The notes beneath the pieces were generated by a model. It was not told where the DNA came from. It did not search any database and worked only from the letters and a program-made list of their open reading frames with translations. From Epinephelus fuscoguttatus (taxonomy: Eukaryota > Chordata > Actinopteri > Perciformes > Serranidae), in contig NC_064775.1 in NCBI RefSeq assembly GCF_011397635.1, forward strand, positions 18,272,954 through 18,336,953: a DNA stretch of 64,000 bases, written 5' to 3'. Every line of letters begins with the position of its first letter. Position 1 is the stretch's first letter. Shown here piece by piece: positions 1 through 12,225 of this stretch. The translations under genes and the position numbers were made by a program.

Positions 1-1492
1 TGCATGTGAGTCCTCATGCACAAACAAAATGATCTTGAAATTCAGAAAGTGTTTAAAAGGTATTTGATGTACTTTCTGAAGCTTGATGCCTTAACTGTAT
101 TGAGCATGCTCCTTTCCTCTGCTCCAATCCCCCCCCAAACTATCTTTTTCTTGATCCATTCATCCTCTTCCTCTCTTCTTGTTTTATGCTTTTTCGTTCC
201 TCTACACTCCACGCACCGCACCTTGTTCTCTCTACTCGGCCTCCCCCTTCCCTACCCTCCCCTTTGTGTCCCCCTGACTGCGAACCCAAAGGTCACCTCT
301 CCCCTGAGAGCCCTGTTTACCTGAACTGCTCCCCTCTTTTTGACATTCGCCTGCTTGGAGACAGAAGGAGGAAAAAGGAAGAACAAATTTAGATACTCTA
401 CTCGGAGGTAGATCTGCAAAACCTTTACAGGCACAGAAAACGAAATGCCGGTTTTCCGCAGAGAGCTTTAATCAGTGGCATGTGACAAGTGCACAATGGA
501 TCTTAAAAACCCTCCCGACATGGCCACGTCTTTTCTTCTTCAAGACATTCTGCGCTGATGTTCAATAGATATACAAGGAGAAATCCATCACTTTACATCC
601 TCCCGCATGTTTAAGCTTTAGCTGAAATGCAGCAAGTTCAAGTAAATTCCCCTCTACTCAATGAACCTTATTGATGAAAACTGGAGCACAACAAGGTGAA
701 AAAAACATCTTAATGACGTGAAAAATAAGTTTGAAATTTCTTGGTCCTTGAAATGCATTCACATCAGGTTAATTGATTCTCCATTTACACATAAAGACCT
801 AAATTCTATGTGACAATTTGCACATCATGTATTTAGCTCCTTGAAAGCCCTTTGTTCTGTTCGCTCCCAGAGGGCTCCTGGGTTTTATATGTCATGAAAA
901 AAAACAAGTGGCCACTTTAAATCAGATGTAGCAGATATACCTACTAGAATGTCTTGCATCTACTCCTGTGTCCATCAGCGTTTTAGTGATGAATGACACT
1001 TTAAAGCTACAACAAGCCGAGCTTCTTTTGCTAATAAGAGCTTTTTAGAAAGGATGGAAAAGTGGTTTTATCATTTTCCTTTGAATACACAGTAAATTAC
1101 ACACATAGTGTATAATAACACTTTGAATATATGAAGTATTAACGTAGGTATCCCCAGACAACTGCTTAGAAAACACATCATCACACCACTGTTGCTCTCT
1201 AATCATCTCAGAATCTTTTGTAAGCACACTGTGTGTGAGATGTGAGCCTGCATGACTTCACTGTCACATACACTGCTAACCATGTGTGTTTATGTTGCGT
1301 GTTATGCATGCTGATGGTGACCCAGACCCCCACAGGGCCTCCCACCCCTCAGGCCCTCCCCTCCCAGGGTGAGGGCAGCAGGATGGGGTCAAACAGACAA
1401 ATCTAGCCCCTTGCTCCATGGAGGCCTGCCCAGGGCCATTAGTATCCATTACCAGGAGGCATGGACAACCACAGCCTGTGGCGTTTAATTTC
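1..1492. other. Intergenic DNA, no gene seen
   Basis: Unique-looking AT-rich sequence with a pyrimidine-rich stretch near 130-260. The open frames here have no splice context and no recognisable protein. I see no exon or RNA gene. Confidence 0.5.
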
Positions 1493-1559
<67 letters not shown>

Positions 1560-1560
1560 A
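1493..1560. repeat. (CA)n microsatellite
   Basis: A nearly pure CA run with one interruption (caaacaca) near its right end. Open frames here that encode poly-(Thr-His) or poly-(Val-Cys) are artefacts of the repeat. Confidence 0.97.
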
Positions 1561-1642
1561 CTCTCGCATGAACAGACTTGCAGAAAAGACAGAGGTCCAC
1601 ATAAAGTGACTAGACTTTGAGGAATAGCCATTTTCCTAATGT

Positions 1643-1647
<5 letters not shown>

Positions 1648-1687
<40 letters not shown>
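1648..1687. repeat. (CA)n microsatellite
   Basis: A second CA run of about 40 bp, roughly 90 bp after the first one and separated from it by unique sequence. Confidence 0.96.
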
Positions 1688-1690
<3 letters not shown>

Positions 1691-1884
1691 TTGGTATGTA
1701 AAAATCCACACCCAGACAAACACACTTGACAGTGAATCAGGTCTCCAGCAGCTTGCGACAGAGGTCCTTACTTCAAACAGACATTCTCAGAGGGAATGAC
1801 CTTCTGGGACTCTGTGGGGTGTGTGCATGTGTGTGTCAATGGGTGTGTGTGGACATTTGGGTGATGAAGGTGAGAGTTTAGTAC

Positions 1885-2075
1885 AGTAAGTAAGTAAAAT
1901 GTATTTGTATAGCGCTTTTCACAGACATAAGCTCTACGATCAAGAGAAAAGGAGAAAACTGAGTTACAGTAGTCAATCCGACATGAGATAAAGGTACGTA
2001 TACCAGAATCAGAATCAGAATCAGAAATACTTTACTGATCCCCGAGGGGAAATTATTTATGTTACAGTCCAGCAG
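1885..2075. repeat. Fragments of common teleost interspersed repeats
   Basis: Two recognisable pieces lie side by side. The first carries 'TGTATTTGTATAGCGCTTTTCACAG' (read in two parts around 1900-1925). The second, 2005-2070, begins with triplicated AGAATC followed by 'ATACTTTACTGATCCCCGAG'. Both motifs recur widely in fish genomes, often beside non-LTR retrotransposon or SINE tails. Family assignment is from memory and approximate. Confidence 0.6.
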
Positions 2076-2476
2076 TTGAAACAGATCTCAGTTTCTTCAG
2101 TGGAAAAAAGATCAGGTCAGCTGCTTGAAGAAGTATTCCAATGCTGGAAATACAGTCTTTTCATAAAACTGGGCTGTCTATTCAGTAGAAAACTAAAGGC
2201 TCATTTATACTCCCTTTATGTATGAAAGTAGATCCATTCTTTTCAAGCATGGTAACCGTCATTGCCCACATACTACATGCCTTGTGTCCTTTTTTTGGCA
2301 TAGATAAATCCAATACATGGCACTAGAGGACAGAGTGCAAAATGTCTGACAACAACAAACATGGTGACTGTGGAGGATGTCGTTATGTTTTAACGGGCAT
2401 GAGCCTCAGTGCTTTTGAAATCACTGACCGGAGAAAACAGAGAAAAAGGGCTGTGGGATTTGCTTTTGCTTTGGAG

Positions 2477-2565
2477 AAACCTACAACTACCAGAATGCAC
2501 GTTTATTGGTCTGCATGCAGACCAATAAATGTTCCCACTTGTGATGTAATGGTAGTTGTTGGTTT
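2477..2565. repeat. Foldback element with perfect 28-bp palindrome
   Basis: The core 2502-2529 is a spacer-free perfect palindrome (left half TTTATTGGTCTGCA, right half TGCAGACCAATAAA). It is flanked by outer inverted arms 2477-2492 and 2550-2565 that match at 15 of 16 positions (AAACCTACAACTACCA against its complement). This is probably a MITE remnant or a foldback sequence. No coding content. Confidence 0.75.
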
Positions 2566-3670
2566 GGACAACATGGCATCCAGATAAATCTTGGTTCATA
2601 TCTGATCAGCGCTGCTTAGTTATACACTTTGATCTCAGTTTTTCAGCCTCCTTTTTCACTATGGCGGCCACTTCCTGTTCACAAACTCTCATATAACAGC
2701 CAAACAGTGTACTAAACTAAGTTTCTGAAGACATTTTAGGCAAGAAATGGGCACTAACATAACAAAATCTTGGTTTATATTTGATCAGTTTTGCAGTTTG
2801 ATCTGAGTGTGGTCTGAATTTGAAAGAGAGAGACAGAGGGACAGGTCTTCCGCTGGATCAGCTCGAATAAAATGCAGAAGTACAATCTGCAGTACATACT
2901 GTATGTAGAACAGCCCTAGCATGTCATCTAGTGGATTTGAGCTGTGAGATTAGCAGGAGGATCCGGGTGCTCACATTGTTATGATACAAACCTGGTTAAT
3001 AAAATCAGTATTCCTTTAACATGGGTGTTGAACAATGAATATTGATCGAATTGATTGAATGAATATTTCCCTTAAAAAAATGCAGATTTAAGTGGGCAGC
3101 AGATGAAAGAGGCTGAACAGTTTGCATAATCAAGGGGGGGAACCTTCTCTGGAGCAACAACCAGAACCTCTGTCCTAACAGCACTGACCTGTAAAAAAAT
3201 TCTGCCATTCAATAATAGCATTAAGGCAGTGTTGGAGCCTCAAGAACCTAGAAGGCTCACTGGGTTTGAATGAGCAGTTGAGTTGGATATCATTCATGTT
3301 ACAGTCAGCTCCTTCTGACATGTCTCTATCACACACAAATGCATGCAAACGATGTGCACACACCTTTCTAGCAAACAGGTGTGGGCTAAATGGTTATGAA
3401 TGGGCTGCTGTACGATCCAACGCAAGTTTTACAGTCGCTAATGTCATTTTAATAGAAACATCAGGAGCAGCAGGCCGACCCATCTGTCTGAGAGAGACAC
3501 AGGAAGTGATAAAGACTAAAAAAAAGAGAAATAGGGACGAGAAGATTTAGATAAACGGATCAGATGCCAGAAAGAGGAAAAAAATATAGAATAAAAGAGC
3601 CTGAGGAAAAAAGATTGAGTCATCACCACATCCTTGGTCGCTCTCCGTTCAGTTCTTGGCTCTTGCAACT
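2566..3670. other. Intergenic DNA, no gene seen
   Basis: No exon-like block with credible splice sites, no clear repeat boundary. Short open frames here are not supported by any recognisable protein. Confidence 0.4.

Positions 3671-3715
<45 letters not shown>
3671..3715. repeat. (GT)n microsatellite
   Basis: A pure GT run of about 45 bp following 'gcaactg'. Confidence 0.96.
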
Positions 3716-3716
<1 letters not shown>

Positions 3717-4817
3717 TGGCATGTCAGCTGTGGCTGGCTAACAAGCTGCACCCTCAACAGCCTATTATCTAGAGCATGGCAACTGGCCCATACCTGCAAG
3801 GTGTGTATGTATGTGTGTGTGTGATTCAGAGCGTGGCAGCTGTGTCATATCTGCGAGCGTCTTCGGGATGCTGTCCTCCACCGTAATGGAGCAGAAAAGG
3901 GGGATTGTGGGAGAGGTGAAGGGCAGAACTGATATCTTCTGCCTCCCTCACGTCTTTTTTCTCTCCCTGTCTCCTCCCCACATGTGAGGATGGGCGGCGT
4001 GGACATTTTGTCTTCCCTCATTGGAGGGCAGAGAGGAGACAGGGTGCCAGAGGCCATATACACACGCATGATTCTACACACACATGCCTACACTCAGACA
4101 AATACACACACAACTGCATACAGACATGCTTGTATGAATTAAATCAAATTGAAAGAAACAAAACACCACTCAGTAATTGAATTCTGTGTTCAAAAAGTCC
4201 TCAAAATGACACGTGTGAGTGTTTTCTGATCTGCCCCTATGTTTTACAGGTACAGGTATGTTTATCCAACTAAAGCTACTTGGTTGAAGTCACAATTTTC
4301 ATTACCAAACTCCATTTTTAATGAGCATTTATGCATTATTTGCCATTCCGTTCATTCAAAGGTGTAGGTTTCATTTCAACATTGGGTTTCTCTGCCAGAT
4401 TTTAAGTACATTTTAGGCAATTTTGAGGAAACAAACACAAAGTTTCCTGCATTTTGGTGAACTGTCATGCATTAGTTTGTGCCTTCACCGCATCATTTGT
4501 CCAAATTAAATTCCTCTGCTGCTTTCACATTTTTATTGAGGAGCACAAATGCACATATTCTGAATATTGAAGGAGACTTGAAATCTACACCTATGTGTGT
4601 ATTTGCACTTTGACATTACCTTTGTATATAGTAGTTGTTTAGCCATTCTCACACAATCCAAATAGCATACTTGCACAGAAGGGATTGACAGAAGAAAACA
4701 TATTCAAGATGCAGGAGCTGATGCATGTTTTTATTTAACATGGAGGACAATGTTAAATCACAACCTAAGTAATTCTTATAGTTTGTTTGGCTGCACTGTA
4801 AACAAAAACATGAATTG
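3716..4817. other. Intergenic DNA, no gene seen
   Basis: Contains scattered short CA/GT runs (3800-3820, 4070-4110) and otherwise unique AT-rich sequence. No gene is visible. Confidence 0.4.
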
Positions 4818-4835
4818 CCCTTCTGTTGCATTTCT

Positions 4836-5009
4836 TTTTTTTGGGCATTTTTAAGCCTTTAATTGATAGGACAGACAAGTGTGAAAGGGGGAGAGAGAGA
4901 GGGAGTGACATGCAGCAAAGGGCCCCAGGCTGGATTCGAACCCGGGCCGCTGCAGCAACAGCCTTGTACATGGGGCGCCTGTTCTACCACCAAGCCACTG
5001 ACCCCCCAA
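4836..5009 (-). mobile_element. tRNA-derived SINE, copy 1, with 18-bp target duplication
   Basis: Read on the minus strand, the element starts with a tRNA-like head: a box A-like GTGGCTTGGTGGTAGA and a box B GGTTCGAATCC about 40 bp later. A CT-rich body follows (CTCTCTCTCTCC), and the tail contains CCTATCAATTAAAGGC and ends in an A-run (the T-run at 4836-4843). The flanks carry an exact 18-bp direct repeat, CCCTTCTGTTGCATTTCT, at 4818-4835 and 5010-5027, which is a target-site duplication from LINE-type retrotransposition. The perfect duplication suggests a fairly recent insertion. Not a functional tRNA: no coherent cloverleaf. Confidence 0.9.
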
Positions 5010-5520
5010 CCCTTCTGTTGCATTTCTGACACTATTACTCAACATATATGTGCTGCCCCAATTTCTTAATCCACGCCTCATTTGCACAAAACTCTGGGAC
5101 GTGTATTATGAAAATACACTCATTACCACCAGTAATCATAGTTATTGCTTAGTCAACCAAGACTGAAATCTTAAGGTTTATAAATTAAAGTTTGGTCAAA
5201 GGGTATAGATGACCCTGGCCCCAAGGCCAAGAGGGGGGCCACGAAAAGGTCTATGGTTAACCCTTAAATGGGATCAAGTACAACAATACTTCCTGATGTA
5301 AATCACTGACTATACAAGTTATATGTATTTACATAATAAACAAATGTAATTTTAGAATAAAAACACACTTCAGTGTGCCATCTGATACCCCCACCCATAG
5401 GTATTGTGAAATGGTGCCGTCCATCTGACATGGGTCAAGTGCATGGTGTGCAGAATTCATAAGTGCCGCTAATGTAAACATGTGAGGTGGACTGCTGCCT
5501 GATAAGCTAAGGAAAAGTTG

Positions 5521-5772
5521 GGGTACAGAGAGATCAAGAAAATGAAAGGAGCAGAGAGGTGATGACCAAATGACCAAAAAATTGTGAAGAAGCACCAAGA
5601 TATGACAGGCAGAGCTGAAGGTGAGAAGTCAGACAGAGTAATTTTTAGTAAGAAAACCTGCTGTAGTAGGCTCAGTTTTAAGCTTTAGTGGAGACACAGG
5701 TATCATATTAAACTAGAAGATTTAATGCATCCATCGGTAATAACCATATTATGGTATTTCATTGGAAATGGG
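5521..5772 (+). repeat. Dispersed repeat family A, copy 1
   Basis: A roughly 250-bp block that recurs in the same orientation at 13209-13453. Shared landmarks are AAGAAAATGAAAGGAGCAGAG, ATGACAGGCAGAGCTGAAGG, CAGAGTAATTTTTAG, ACACAGGTATCAT and GCATCCAT(C/T)GGTA. No coding potential. Class unknown. Confidence 0.75.
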
Positions 5773-7294
5773 GTCGGATTAGGGGCCACTTTTGAAAATG
5801 TTGTCCCTCTGCCCATATTTCTTAACAGCTGGCCTAAGTTAAAGGAAGTGTGGCAAATAAAGTATGGTTAAGGTTTTATTAAGCAATTCCTGAAAAGATT
5901 ATAGTCATGGTTAGGTCGGCAGGGTTTTTTAGATTTTTGTCTCAGTCTTTAGGAGAAACTGCTTATTGGTTGCAGTAAGCGTCTTGTTTTAGTCACGGAA
6001 AAAGGGTTTTGACAAGCAATTTTCATCATAAAAAAACAAAAAATTAACAAAATTAACACCAGAAATCCACAGGATTTTGCTTTTTTGTTCAATTCATTTT
6101 GCATTGATTTAGATTCATACACCAATTATACTTTAGGAAGACCATTAATGCTTGATGTGAAGCAGGGCAAATGATACAAGCTGAAGCTGCACTGCAAACC
6201 ATCAACAACATGTCAGTGTAGTTTTAAAGAACCTAATAGTAAAGAAATGGGAAGCACCGATTATATAAAAGGGTAAATAGTTGCACAAACATAAAAGAGC
6301 AACCACACATACAGTTGAAAATAATTTAAGTATACAGCATCACATATGTTGGATCTGTGTGTGCGGAAGATAATGACGGTGATGAATTTCAGGTAAAGAC
6401 AGGTAGTGCTTCTCGATGTTCAGCTGTGTTGGATTTATCTCCATCCCTCCTTCCCTTCTCCCTCTTTCCCCTTCCCCTTTTCTCTCACTGTGACCAGAAG
6501 AAGTTCTTCTGCACTGGTGCCCCTCCATCCATCCTTCCAAGCAGAAAACCTGCACAGACACACACTCAAGCACACAGACGGACACTCCTCCAACCTACCC
6601 TCCAACGCACATACACACACACCTAAGTCCCACCCCCACCGCATGCATACACACTCACCACCGGCCACACCAGCGGAGGCCTTAGGGCTCAGCCATCTGC
6701 TGCCCACCCAGCCCATCTCCCCCCCTCTGTAGTACCCACCTTCCCAACATATGCAGCCCTTGCCCTGGGTAAGGTGGCAGGGGCACTGGCCTCAGCCCCG
6801 GCCAAGAGACAGGGGTGAAGGAGCACATATGTAGCCCAGACGGTGTGTGTGAGAGAGAGGAGGGGGGAAGACACAGAGACAAATCAAGGATTAGATAGCT
6901 CTCTCCTTGAATCTCTACATCTATTTCTCGCTCTGTCTCACCCATATGGCCTGTTTCTTGCATGTTCACACCAGCTCAGTGGCCGCCAAGGTCGCACCCT
7001 GCAAAGGGCTAGTGAGGCCTCAAGCAAGGCAACTGAAAATGGAGCAGAGAGAGGGAGACATGGAGGGAATGAGGGGGGGAGCTGATGGTGGTGGGGTTGG
7101 CATTGTCACTGAGACACCTCCTTTTTTTTGCGTTCCTTTTTTCTATCCTTCACTTCCTCTCTCTATCTCTTCCCTCTGTTAAATCTTGCCTCAGGCCATT
7201 CTCTGCCACAGAAGGCAGAAAAAACGAGTGTGGCACTTTCATCCTCCCATCATCCTTTCCATCCATCCACCCAACCCTCTGCCTCTTCCGGATA

Positions 7295-7295
<1 letters not shown>
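5773..7295. other. Intergenic DNA, no gene seen
   Basis: Includes a CT-rich stretch (6430-6620) and G-rich purine stretches (6840-7090) that create long open frames without family resemblance. I find no exon with both acceptor and donor here. Confidence 0.4.

Positions 7296-7353
<58 letters not shown>
7296..7353. repeat. (GT)n microsatellite
   Basis: A nearly pure GT run of about 56 bp that ends in gcgcgc. Confidence 0.96.
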
Positions 7354-7359
<6 letters not shown>

Positions 7360-8174
7360 GAACAAGCGGTATGACAGCAGGGGTGGACATTTTGTTTCAA
7401 CGCTAACATTAATTACATTGACTATTCGAAAGTCTTCCATATTTCATGAGTGTTCTTTTGCATGCACAGGAGCCACGCCACTCTCCTATTCTCTTTAGTC
7501 TTCCTGTGCCTCTTTACACGTTCCAGGAAACCCAGCGCTGGTGTCAGTATCAGGTTGGATTACAAATCCAGCAGGGAACTGGGCCAAAAATACCTTGGAA
7601 AGTTCACAAAAGGCAGTTGTGCTAACTGTGGTGGCAGTTTCTGCAGTTGTTAAACTAAGTTCAGGTTCAGTGAAGCTTAGGTTAGGAGATGATATTGTAA
7701 AAACAGTGCAGAACTATTCAATTTGGTATCAGTGTTAATAGAGAAAAGTGACTTATTTTTGGATGAATGGATTAGAGACAATGTTTGTGATTAATTTTAC
7801 AAAATGTCAACAAAAGCCACTAAAGCACACTGTTGGCCACAGAGGAAACAGTACCAAATTACTCATTACACCTGGCTACGAAACAAGACTGGTTAAAGAC
7901 AAAATCCAATGTGCTGATAGTACCCATAATCCCTATAAATCACAGTGAATAAGCCATAATAATGATAATAAAATGTATTTTTTCTGTCATACTTTACAAG
8001 TTTAGTAAGTGTAGGCTGCCAACTGTATTTGAGTAAAATGTAGGGCTGTGCCAAATAGTTCAAAACTTTATTCACAACAGTGACATTTGAATTTTAAAGC
8101 CCAGTTCAGACCAAATAAAGAGGCAACTACTTGCAATGTTCTAAAAACCTGCCAATTCACACCAATGCAACTAG

Positions 8175-8495
8175 GGGAACTGCCCATTGGTTCGACATCC
8201 CATTGTTGCAACCATATTAAACTCATTGTTCCGAAGTCCGTTCCGAAATCATCATGATGCCCTGTGGTTAAGGTCTGGTTAGGTTTAGGCACAAAAACCA
8301 CTTGGTTAGGGTCAGGAAAAGATCATGGTGTGGGTTAAAATGAAAAAGAAAGTGACAAACACATAAGCCGTGAGCCTGCTCCACCTGAAGCTGGTCGCGG
8401 TGCACCATACGCCCGTCACGAGCCGTTCAGCACCGCGGACAGTCGGACTAATGGGATGTCGAACCAATGGGCTGTCGAACCAATGACATGGACCC
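8175..8495. mobile_element. Nested MITE with 8-bp target duplication
   Basis: The direct repeat GCAACTAG occurs at 8167-8174 and 8496-8503, flanking the element exactly. Both termini begin GGG when read inward. A 23-bp inverted repeat (GCCCATTGGTTCGACATCCCATT and its complement) lies at 8181-8203 and about 8450-8472. The interior carries the fish motif TTAGGCACAAAAACCACTT and GGAAAAGATCATGG. The 8-bp duplication suggests a hAT-like insertion mechanism. No protein is encoded. Confidence 0.8.
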
Positions 8496-8767
8496 GCAAC
8501 TAGATGCTACAGTGTATCATTTCTATGCAACAACTCTCTGTACTTTCGTTCTGATTTCCAGCTCTCCAGGCTTATTTTGTGACTGAATATAATTTGTAGC
8601 TTCTTAAATTATGAATGAGGATAGTGATAGTGAGATACCGGTTACAGTTGCATTTGTAGTAGTGATGAAACAGTGAAAAACAAACAAAATGAGAATCAGA
8701 TGGACTGTATTCATAATAAATATGCCACAGTAATATAAATAACTAGCGCATAGTATAAGCACATACA

Positions 8768-8770
<3 letters not shown>

Positions 8771-8797
<27 letters not shown>
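8771..8797. repeat. (AGC)9 trinucleotide repeat
   Basis: Nine uninterrupted AGC units inside the outer MITE. The Cys-rich frame on the minus strand is a repeat artefact. Confidence 0.95.
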
Positions 8798-8798
<1 letters not shown>

Positions 8799-9039
8799 AT
8801 CCCCCCGCACATCATGAGGACAGAATCAGAGGGCTTGGCAGGATGAACATCTGCAATGTTGGTCTGAACTGGGCTTGAATCAACATTTATTCATTCTGTT
8901 TAAACCCAGTATTAAAAGTCTAAAACACAAAACTTACTGAAAAAAAGATAGATGTAATAATTTCCGAAATGTACAATATGTATTTATGAGGCAAAATATT
9001 CTGCTTCAGTCCATATTTGTTAGTGTTAAGCCTTTCAAA

Positions 9040-9860
9040 AACTACATTTTTGGGTGCCATGCCGTTGTTCCGACAGCCCAAAATTCCAAAGCAACAAAAT
9101 AGCATATAGTCGCACACATCCAAAAACCATTTAAGGGAGGTGCTTGACCAACAAGACAGCAGCAAACAATATGAAAAAAAGTTTGCACACAGTACCTCCC
9201 TGAAGTGCAATTTATTAGCACATTCACAAGTGACATTTCGAGCTAATGCTCTACCTCAGACAGATGTGCTAGTGAATCGCACTGAAGGGAGCTACAATGT
9301 GCAGACCCTTTTTCATGTTTTTTATTCCAAATTTCAAAAGCCACATTGGTCGTGAAATGCCCCATTGGACCGAAATCCTACTTCTCCAACAGCTCATTAT
9401 CCCAAAAACAGACGGCCATTGCTCCAAAGTTCCATTTTTTCAAAAATACACACTCCCTGCAGTTGATTTCAGTTTCTCAGCAGTTGAGCCACCAAACTCA
9501 GATATTATTCACTGACCCATCCCTGTTTTTCCAGCAACTTTGTGCCATCAAATGTGGGTGTCTCGGGCAAAACATGATCTTTTCCTAACCATAACGAAAT
9601 GGTTTTTGTGGCAAACTTAACCACATGTTGACCAGGGAGTTGCTGAAAAAATGTAAGATATCTGTGTTTTACAAAAAAAATATAATGCAAACTGTTTTTA
9701 TGGCATTTTGGTTGTCTAATTGCAGGGAGTATGTATTTGTCGAAAAATGGGCAGACAGTTGCAGAAATGGGCTTTTTTTGGGGCATTTTCAGACTAACAG
9801 GGCTTCAGAACTTTGGGCCATCAGAAGAATGGGCAGTCCCCCATTTTCACTGTGGTAAAA
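9040..9860. repeat. Degenerate relatives of the nested MITE, inverted
   Basis: Contains degraded motifs such as CCGTTGTTCCGACAGCCC (9061-9080) and CCATTGGACCGAAATCC (9362-9378). At 9550-9630 lies a reverse-complement version of the GGTTAGGAAAAGATCATG / GCCACAAAAACCA block seen at 8281-8335. Long open frames here are by chance. Exact boundaries were not found. Confidence 0.5.
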
Positions 9861-12183
9861 AAACTGTGTTGTCCCACATGCTGCATACAGAGGGAGGCAC
9901 GCACCTTAATAAATTAGTAGGGTAGTCTAGCAGCACCATAAATTACATTTTTTTACTAAAGAAAGTTGATTTAATGAAAAAAAGACTAACTCATTTAATC
10001 AAATTAATCTCTTTATTCAATAGAGGCTTTAAATGTGAAATAAAAAAGACACTCAGATTTCATGGCAGTCCATCCCATAGATGTGGAAACATTTCTTTAG
10101 AAACCAAAAATGATGGTACTGTAAATAAAATCTATCCACAAGCTGGTCGTTCTTCTGTCTCCCTCATATTCTCGATTTTTTCAATCTGACAGAAGAGTAA
10201 GCTTTTACACACTTGTATGTGTTTGTGTGTGAAAAAGGTGAGTGGGAGATATTAAGCGTGTGTATGTGAGAGGGAGTTTTGTGTTTGTGCGTGTGCTTGC
10301 TGCGTCTGATGGATCAGTGATTAAATAAATAATGGTAACCTTTCCTGTAACCTTTCCCCCCCTCCCCAGCCCCCATCTGACCTTACAAGACCCACGTACA
10401 TTAAAGACTCCTCTCTTTTCCTTCATCTCTCCCCTCTTCCTCACTCCCCTCTCCTCCTTCTTCATCTCTTTTACATAACTTTGTCATTCTTTCTCTCCTC
10501 CTCCTTTTTATGTCATTCCTTTTAGCAAATCCAGAAACTGCTACGTGAGTGAAGAAGGCAAATGTATTCAAGTGAAAAGTATCGTTGCTTTATTATATAA
10601 GTGCTTGAGTAGAAGTTAAAGATCCCCTCCATTCAAAAATTTGTTTTTCTTCTACAATAATTCCTAATATATCCAACCTTGACTACACTGTTTTATACTT
10701 GTGCAAAGTCTGTCACTAGAGAGGTGTTTTTACATTCCTCTACTAAAGGGGGTGACATCTATGCACTTCCCAAGATCAGGTATGTCACCAATTTGAAAGC
10801 TGTCTAATACAGGAAACACGTATTGGCAGGGTAACAGACTTCGACCCAAGACTGGCAAAGAAACCTGAAACCTCCAGGTCAGAGTGGACTTGTCAGTACA
10901 GAGAGCAGAATTAGCATTAGCATAAAGAAAGTTTTGATAGAAAACTTGTTGTGTTCAGTTTTTTAGGTGTAAAGTGAACCCAGGAGCTTCCTTCTACTAT
11001 CTACCAAAAATCGCATTGTTGCAGATATTATTGCATGTTTCGCAACCATTAATACTGTGTTAGCCACTGCCAGTTAGCTAACAAGCTAATAAGTGAAAAC
11101 ATACACAAATTAAAGATCCTAACTACACTTAGCATTCTGATAGGTCTGCTGGTCGACGACTTTGGTGCATAATAGACTCCTCATCTGAGTTTGGGTTTGA
11201 CTGAGGCTCAAATATATGCCTAAATTTCTAACGCTAGCCATCTTGACAGCACTGCTTTTTTATGTGGGAAACCATGTTAAACAAAATATTAATCATAATA
11301 GAGTGTTTTTACATACAGTACATAAAACATGTCTGTAGGAGGATTTAAAGTATATTTAAATTTTGAGTATGAGTATCATCCACTAAAAAGTTGAGCTTGA
11401 CATTATATTCTTGACCTTGGAAACCTGGAGCTGAGAAAACATTTTTAAGTCAGTGTCCACTTACTTGGTTTTGTCACTTGTTTGTTTCCTGTCAGACTGA
11501 GAAAAAGACATTACATCAGTTTTTATAGGTAAAAAGACAGCAAGCCTGTTTACACATAACATGTATCTTGGCCGATTGGATCACAAGTGGACAACGATAA
11601 ATTCAAGTATGAAAGACAACCAACAAAATCCATTATGATCCAATCACTGAAATTACTTGCTGAGGTGGTCTGGGATGCATTTCATCATGTATCTTTTGCA
11701 GTATAAATACTGATGCGTTCTGATGTGTCCCAGGAGAGGACAACGTCATTAATGCAGGGCATGATATTTTGGTCACAGTGTGCTAATGCTCTATAACCCA
11801 GTCCCTTTTTCGACAAGTTGGAGGAAGTGTTTTATGACCGTCCATTGTTTTGCTGAAGAGGGTGTGGACGTTATAATTGTGCATGGGGCCCTTTGACATT
11901 GTAGCAAAAATGACGTGGGCAATGTTTTACTTTATGGTCGCTGTCAGCATCTTCATTTTTCTCTTTTTAACCACTGTTCACTAGTTTTTTCTCCATAATT
12001 CCTGTCCTTTTTTCTTCCCCATCATCCCTGTGATTTCTCTTTCCCTCGCTCACTCACTTCCTGCAGGTCTCTGTTTCTGTTTCCCCCTCTTCCCTTTCAC
12101 CAGTCCAACCCCTGAACCCCCATGGGCCAAAAAAGGTTCAACTGTTTCCTTCTTTTAGCATTAAGCTGTGTGTGTGTGGTTGT

Positions 12184-12185
<2 letters not shown>
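9861..12185. other. Intergenic DNA, no gene seen
   Basis: AT-rich sequence with a CT-rich tract at 10380-10520. I see no exon with both a polypyrimidine-AG acceptor and a GT donor and no recognisable protein. Confidence 0.4.

Positions 12186-12224
<39 letters not shown>
12186..12224. repeat. (GT)n microsatellite
   Basis: A GT run of about 38 bp; short GT/CA runs continue to 12480. Confidence 0.95.

Positions 12225-12225
<1 letters not shown>

Larger units (their letters stand above)
8097..8876. mobile_element. MITE-like DNA transposon with 18-bp perfect TIRs (host of a nested element)
   Basis: The ends are perfect inverted repeats: AAGCCCAGTTCAGACCAA at 8097-8114 and its exact complement at 8859-8876. 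The interior holds no transposase open frame, so the element is non-autonomous. It is interrupted by a second element (8175-8495) and contains an AGC trinucleotide run. The target duplication is unresolved; flanks share only GAAT. Superfamily not assigned. Confidence 0.8.

Noticed and set aside
1418-1799. Open frames coding Thr-His or Val-Cys repeats
   Set aside because: Pure products of the CA/GT microsatellites; no start context, splice sites or family match.
4918-5000. A tRNA gene (box A and box B present)
   Set aside because: Sequence is the head of a SINE flanked by target duplications, with a diverged, non-folding acceptor region; a second copy shares the whole body.
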